From NCBI GenBank assembly GCA_902782805.1, contig CACZON010000298.1:1-7632 (forward strand): a stretch of DNA of 7,632 nt. Reading direction: 5' to 3'. Positions 5,721 to 7,632 of the stretch are shown here, in pieces; the stretch's first letter is position 1, and every line of letters begins with the position of its first letter. Position numbers and translations under genes: made by a program. The DNA is from Oscillospiraceae bacterium (GTDB lineage: Bacteria; Bacillota; Clostridia; Oscillospirales; Acutalibacteraceae). Under the pieces are notes generated by a model that was not told the origin of the DNA, did not search any database, and worked only from the letters and a program-made list of their open reading frames with translations.

Positions 5721-5729
5721 TTCGACAAA
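5721..5729 (-). promoter_or_regulatory. Spo0A binding site (0A box)
   Basis: The plus strand reads TTCGACAAA, the exact reverse complement of TTTGTCGAA, matching the 0A core TGTCGAA without mismatch. Its position over the -35 of the spoIIE promoter is that of an activating site. A possible degenerate second copy (TTCGGCG, 5730-5736) starts nine bases further on. No other good match is visible in the intergenic region. Confidence 0.87.
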
Positions 5730-5755
5730 TTCGGCGCCGCGCCGGCATCTATAAT
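5721..5755 (+). promoter_or_regulatory. Spo0A-type sigma-A promoter of spoIIE
   Basis: TATAAT at 5750-5755 is a perfect -10. The best -35, TCGACA (5722-5727), lies 22 bases upstream instead of about 17. In Bacillus subtilis the Spo0A-activated spoIIG and spoIIE promoters have the same abnormal 21-22 bp spacing, with Spo0A~P bound over the -35 region. A perfect 0A box overlaps the -35 here. Start of transcription is expected near 5762, about 29 bases before the chosen ATG. Confidence 0.85.
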
Positions 5756-5790
5756 AGACCTACAGATTTTGAAAAGAAAGCAGGATGTTT

Positions 5791-7632
5791 ATGGGCAGTA
5801 CAGCCGTTCGGAAGTTATCGCATCTATTCGGCAGGATTGCATCTCTTTTCGGGCAGAAGGAGACGCAGAAGGTTCTCTTTTACTTATTTCTCTCCGTTTT
5901 CGGTTTTGCCGCCTCGAATTCGCGGATTTTCGTTTCCTACGCTCCTTTCGGGATCTCTCTCCTCTGCGCCGCGGAAAACGGATCGGTTTTTTCTGCGCTG
6001 CTTGGCGTATTTTTTGGCTACCTGCTGGGCGGGCGGCTTTTGATTCCGGCGCGTTACGTCGCCGCAATGATCGTTGCGCTCTCGGTCCGCTGGACGCTCT
6101 CGAAATTTGAAAAAGTACGAGAACGGCCCTGGTATACGCCCGGGATTGCGTTTCTTGCCTGCTTCTCCACCGGCTTTACCATGTCGCTGTCCGGCAGTCC
6201 CGTACGGCACGGGCTTCTGATGTATTTTTCGGAATCGCTGCTCTGCGCCGCCGGCGCCTATTTTTTCCGCCGTGTGTTTCTGGCCGCGGCCGGCGGAAAA
6301 GCTCTTTCGGAATTTGATTTGAGCGAACTTGCCGGGGTCGGCTTTGCCGCGGGCGTTTTCTGCCTCTCTTTTTCATCGGTCACGGTCTTCTCCGCGTCCG
6401 TCTCGAAGATTCTGCTCTGCCTTGCGCTGCTGACCGTCTCGCGGCGCTGCGGGATCGGCGGCGGATGCATCGTCGGCGCCTGCATCAGCCTGCTGCAGAG
6501 CCTTAGCTACGCAGGAATCCGGGAAATCTCCGGCGTCTACGCGATCTCCGGCCTGTTTACGGGAATTTTCGCCCCGCTGAACCGCCCGCTCGGCGCGCTC
6601 GTCCTTGCGCTGAGCGTCGGCGTCTTTTCGCTTCAGCTCGGCAGCGAAGCCGCTTTTCTTTCCTCGATCTACGAAGCGATCGCCGCCGGAGTACTGTTTT
6701 CCTTTTTTCCGCTAAGAGGCGCGGACCAAATCGAAAAGCCGGAGACCGCCCGGCTTTACCGGCTCTTCTCCCACCGGCTGTATCTTGTTGCCGGGGCGAT
6801 CGAGAACGTTTCCGGGGCACTGACGAAAGTCTCCGACCGGCTCTCGCGGCTGCGGCGCAAAAACGAGGACGACGTTTTCGAGGAGGCGGTTACGAGCTTC
6901 TGCAGCGGCTGCGGGATGAGCCTTTACTGCTGGGGCGAGCATTTTTCCGAGAATACGTCGCATCTGCGTGCGCTAAGGCCGGTGCTGCGGGAAAAATCCG
7001 TTCTGATCGAAAGCGATTTCCCGCCGGAATTTCTTTCTCTCTGCAGCAGAAGGGCGGCGCTCGCAGGAAAGATTTCCGCCTGCTGGCTCGATCACCTCGC
7101 GGGCGAAGCGGCACTGCTTCGGGCGCGGGAGATCCGGGAGATCGTCAGCGACCAGTTTTCCAACCTCTCGCTTCTGCTGCGCGACCTCGCCGACCGAACG
7201 GATTTTGATTTCAGCGAAGATACTTCCGCGCAGGAAAAGCTTTTGAGGCGGTTTTCGCACGACGGGATCCCCGTAAAAGAACTGATCTGCTGGCGGAAGA
7301 ACGAAGGGAGCCTCCATATCAGCGGAAGCCTCCTGTTCCCGCAGGAGCCGGAGAGGAAGGAAAAAGATTACCTCGAACGCGCGCTCTATCGCGTTTTTCG
7401 AAGAGATTTTACCGTAAGGCCGGAGGAGAAGAACGGCGCCCTCTATTTTTCCGCGCAGGAAAAGCCGCGGATCGCCGTCTCCTGGGCGGCCGCTTCCCAT
7501 AACAGCCGCGGCGGCGCGCTCAGCGGAGACAGCTACAGCGTTTTCAGAAACGAGGAGGGATACTTCGTTGCGATTCTCAGCGACGGAATGGGTACCGGCG
7601 CCCGCGCCGCAGTGGACGGAGCGATGGCGACC
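5791..7632 (+). CDS. spoIIE: Stage II sporulation protein E (SpoIIE), C-terminus outside window
   Basis: A membrane-bound PP2C-type phosphatase that sits with FtsZ at the polar septum and dephosphorylates SpoIIAA, releasing sigma-F in the forespore. 614 codons are visible and the frame is open at the window end. Residues about 28-305 are a multi-spanning membrane domain. About 310-555 is a charged, largely helical central region with a cysteine cluster (C371, C374, C380, then W381). The phosphatase domain begins near 560: SGDSYS (578-583) and ILSDGMGTG (595-603) supply metal-ligand aspartates Asp580 and Asp598, 18 residues apart like Asp610 and Asp628 of the B. subtilis protein. Roughly 200 residues should follow. 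I prefer ATG 5791, with GCAGGA five bases before it, over ATG 5785; an in-frame TGA at 5770 rules out earlier starts. Driven by the Spo0A promoter at 5721-5755. Confidence 0.93.
   Translation, partial: MGSTAVRKLSHLFGRIASLFGQKETQKVLFYLFLSVFGFAASNSRIFVSYAPFGISLLCAAENGSVFSALLGVFFGYLLGGRLLIPARYVAAMIVALSVRWTLSKFEKVRERPWYTPGIAFLACFSTGFTMSLSGSPVRHGLLMYFSESLLCAAGAYFFRRVFLAAAGGKALSEFDLSELAGVGFAAGVFCLSFSSVTVFSASVSKILLCLALLTVSRRCGIGGGCIVGACISLLQSLSYAGIREISGVYAISGLFTGIFAPLNRPLGALVLALSVGVFSLQLGSEAAFLSSIYEAIAAGVLFSFFPLRGADQIEKPETARLYRLFSHRLYLVAGAIENVSGALTKVSDRLSRLRRKNEDDVFEEAVTSFCSGCGMSLYCWGEHFSENTSHLRALRPVLREKSVLIESDFPPEFLSLCSRRAALAGKISACWLDHLAGEAALLRAREIREIVSDQFSNLSLLLRDLADRTDFDFSEDTSAQEKLLRRFSHDGIPVKELICWRKNEGSLHISGSLLFPQEPERKEKDYLERALYRVFRRDFTVRPEEKNGALYFSAQEKPRIAVSWAAASHNSRGGALSGDSYSVFRNEEGYFVAILSDGMGTGARAAVDGAMAT

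Noticed and set aside
5641..5790. tRNA gene near trpS
   Set aside because: No cloverleaf with a GGTTCGA-type T arm could be found in the gene-free stretch; the structured part is the T-box leader.
5486..6043. Plus-strand open frames across the trpS leader and the spoIIE start
   Set aside because: They overlap the T-box on the other strand and the spoIIE reading frame, which has the recognised protein sequence.
1..7632. CRISPR array, insertion sequence, prophage or defence system
   Set aside because: I saw no regularly spaced repeats, transposase, integrase or attachment-like duplications; the genes are housekeeping, sporulation or conserved clostridial genes.

Overview
This window reads as ordinary chromosomal DNA from an endospore-forming member of the Bacillota, most likely a fairly GC-rich (high-50s percent by eye) Clostridia-type organism. 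The evidence is a SpoIIE sporulation phosphatase, a PdaA-type cortex peptidoglycan deacetylase, a tryptophan T-box riboswitch in front of trpS, a perfect Spo0A box, strong AGGAGG-type ribosome sites, and GTG and TTG starts. I see no mobile element, CRISPR array, rRNA or tRNA.

Layout. (1) Positions 1-2856, minus strand: a three-gene unit read leftwards. It holds a small COG2426-type membrane protein (2856-2362), a HI0933/YhiN-family flavoprotein (2349-1159) and a second FAD-dependent dehydrogenase (COG2509 type, 1162 to beyond position 1). The last two overlap by a GTGA start/stop. (2) A 72-base divergent gap, then a 73-residue plus-strand protein of unknown function (2929-3150). It ends in a hairpin terminator shared with the converging gene. 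(3) Positions 3187-5620, minus strand: a tryptophan-controlled unit made of promoter, T-box leader, trpS, a small eight-cysteine protein (DUF6171-like) overlapping trpS by ATGA, and a pdaA-like deacetylase. The deacetylase starts with TTG and has a 10-bp inverted repeat positioned to hide its ribosome site. (4) From 5721 to the window end, plus strand: spoIIE, transcribed divergently from trpS. Its promoter has a Spo0A box overlapping a -35 element set 22 bp from a perfect -10. The gene is cut by the window after 614 codons, just inside its PP2C phosphatase domain.

Working together. Two genes belong to endospore formation: SpoIIE (sigma-F activation and polar division) and PdaA (muramic-delta-lactam in the spore cortex). 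The trpS promoter is a consensus vegetative one gated by uncharged tRNA-Trp. About 65 bp away on the other strand is a promoter built for Spo0A~P. The most useful non-coding observations are the 0A-box promoter, the T-box with an extra competing hairpin, and the hairpin over the pdaA start. I did not find a convincing undescribed multi-gene system; the poorly characterised pieces are the 73-residue protein, the cysteine-rich protein and the flavoprotein pair.
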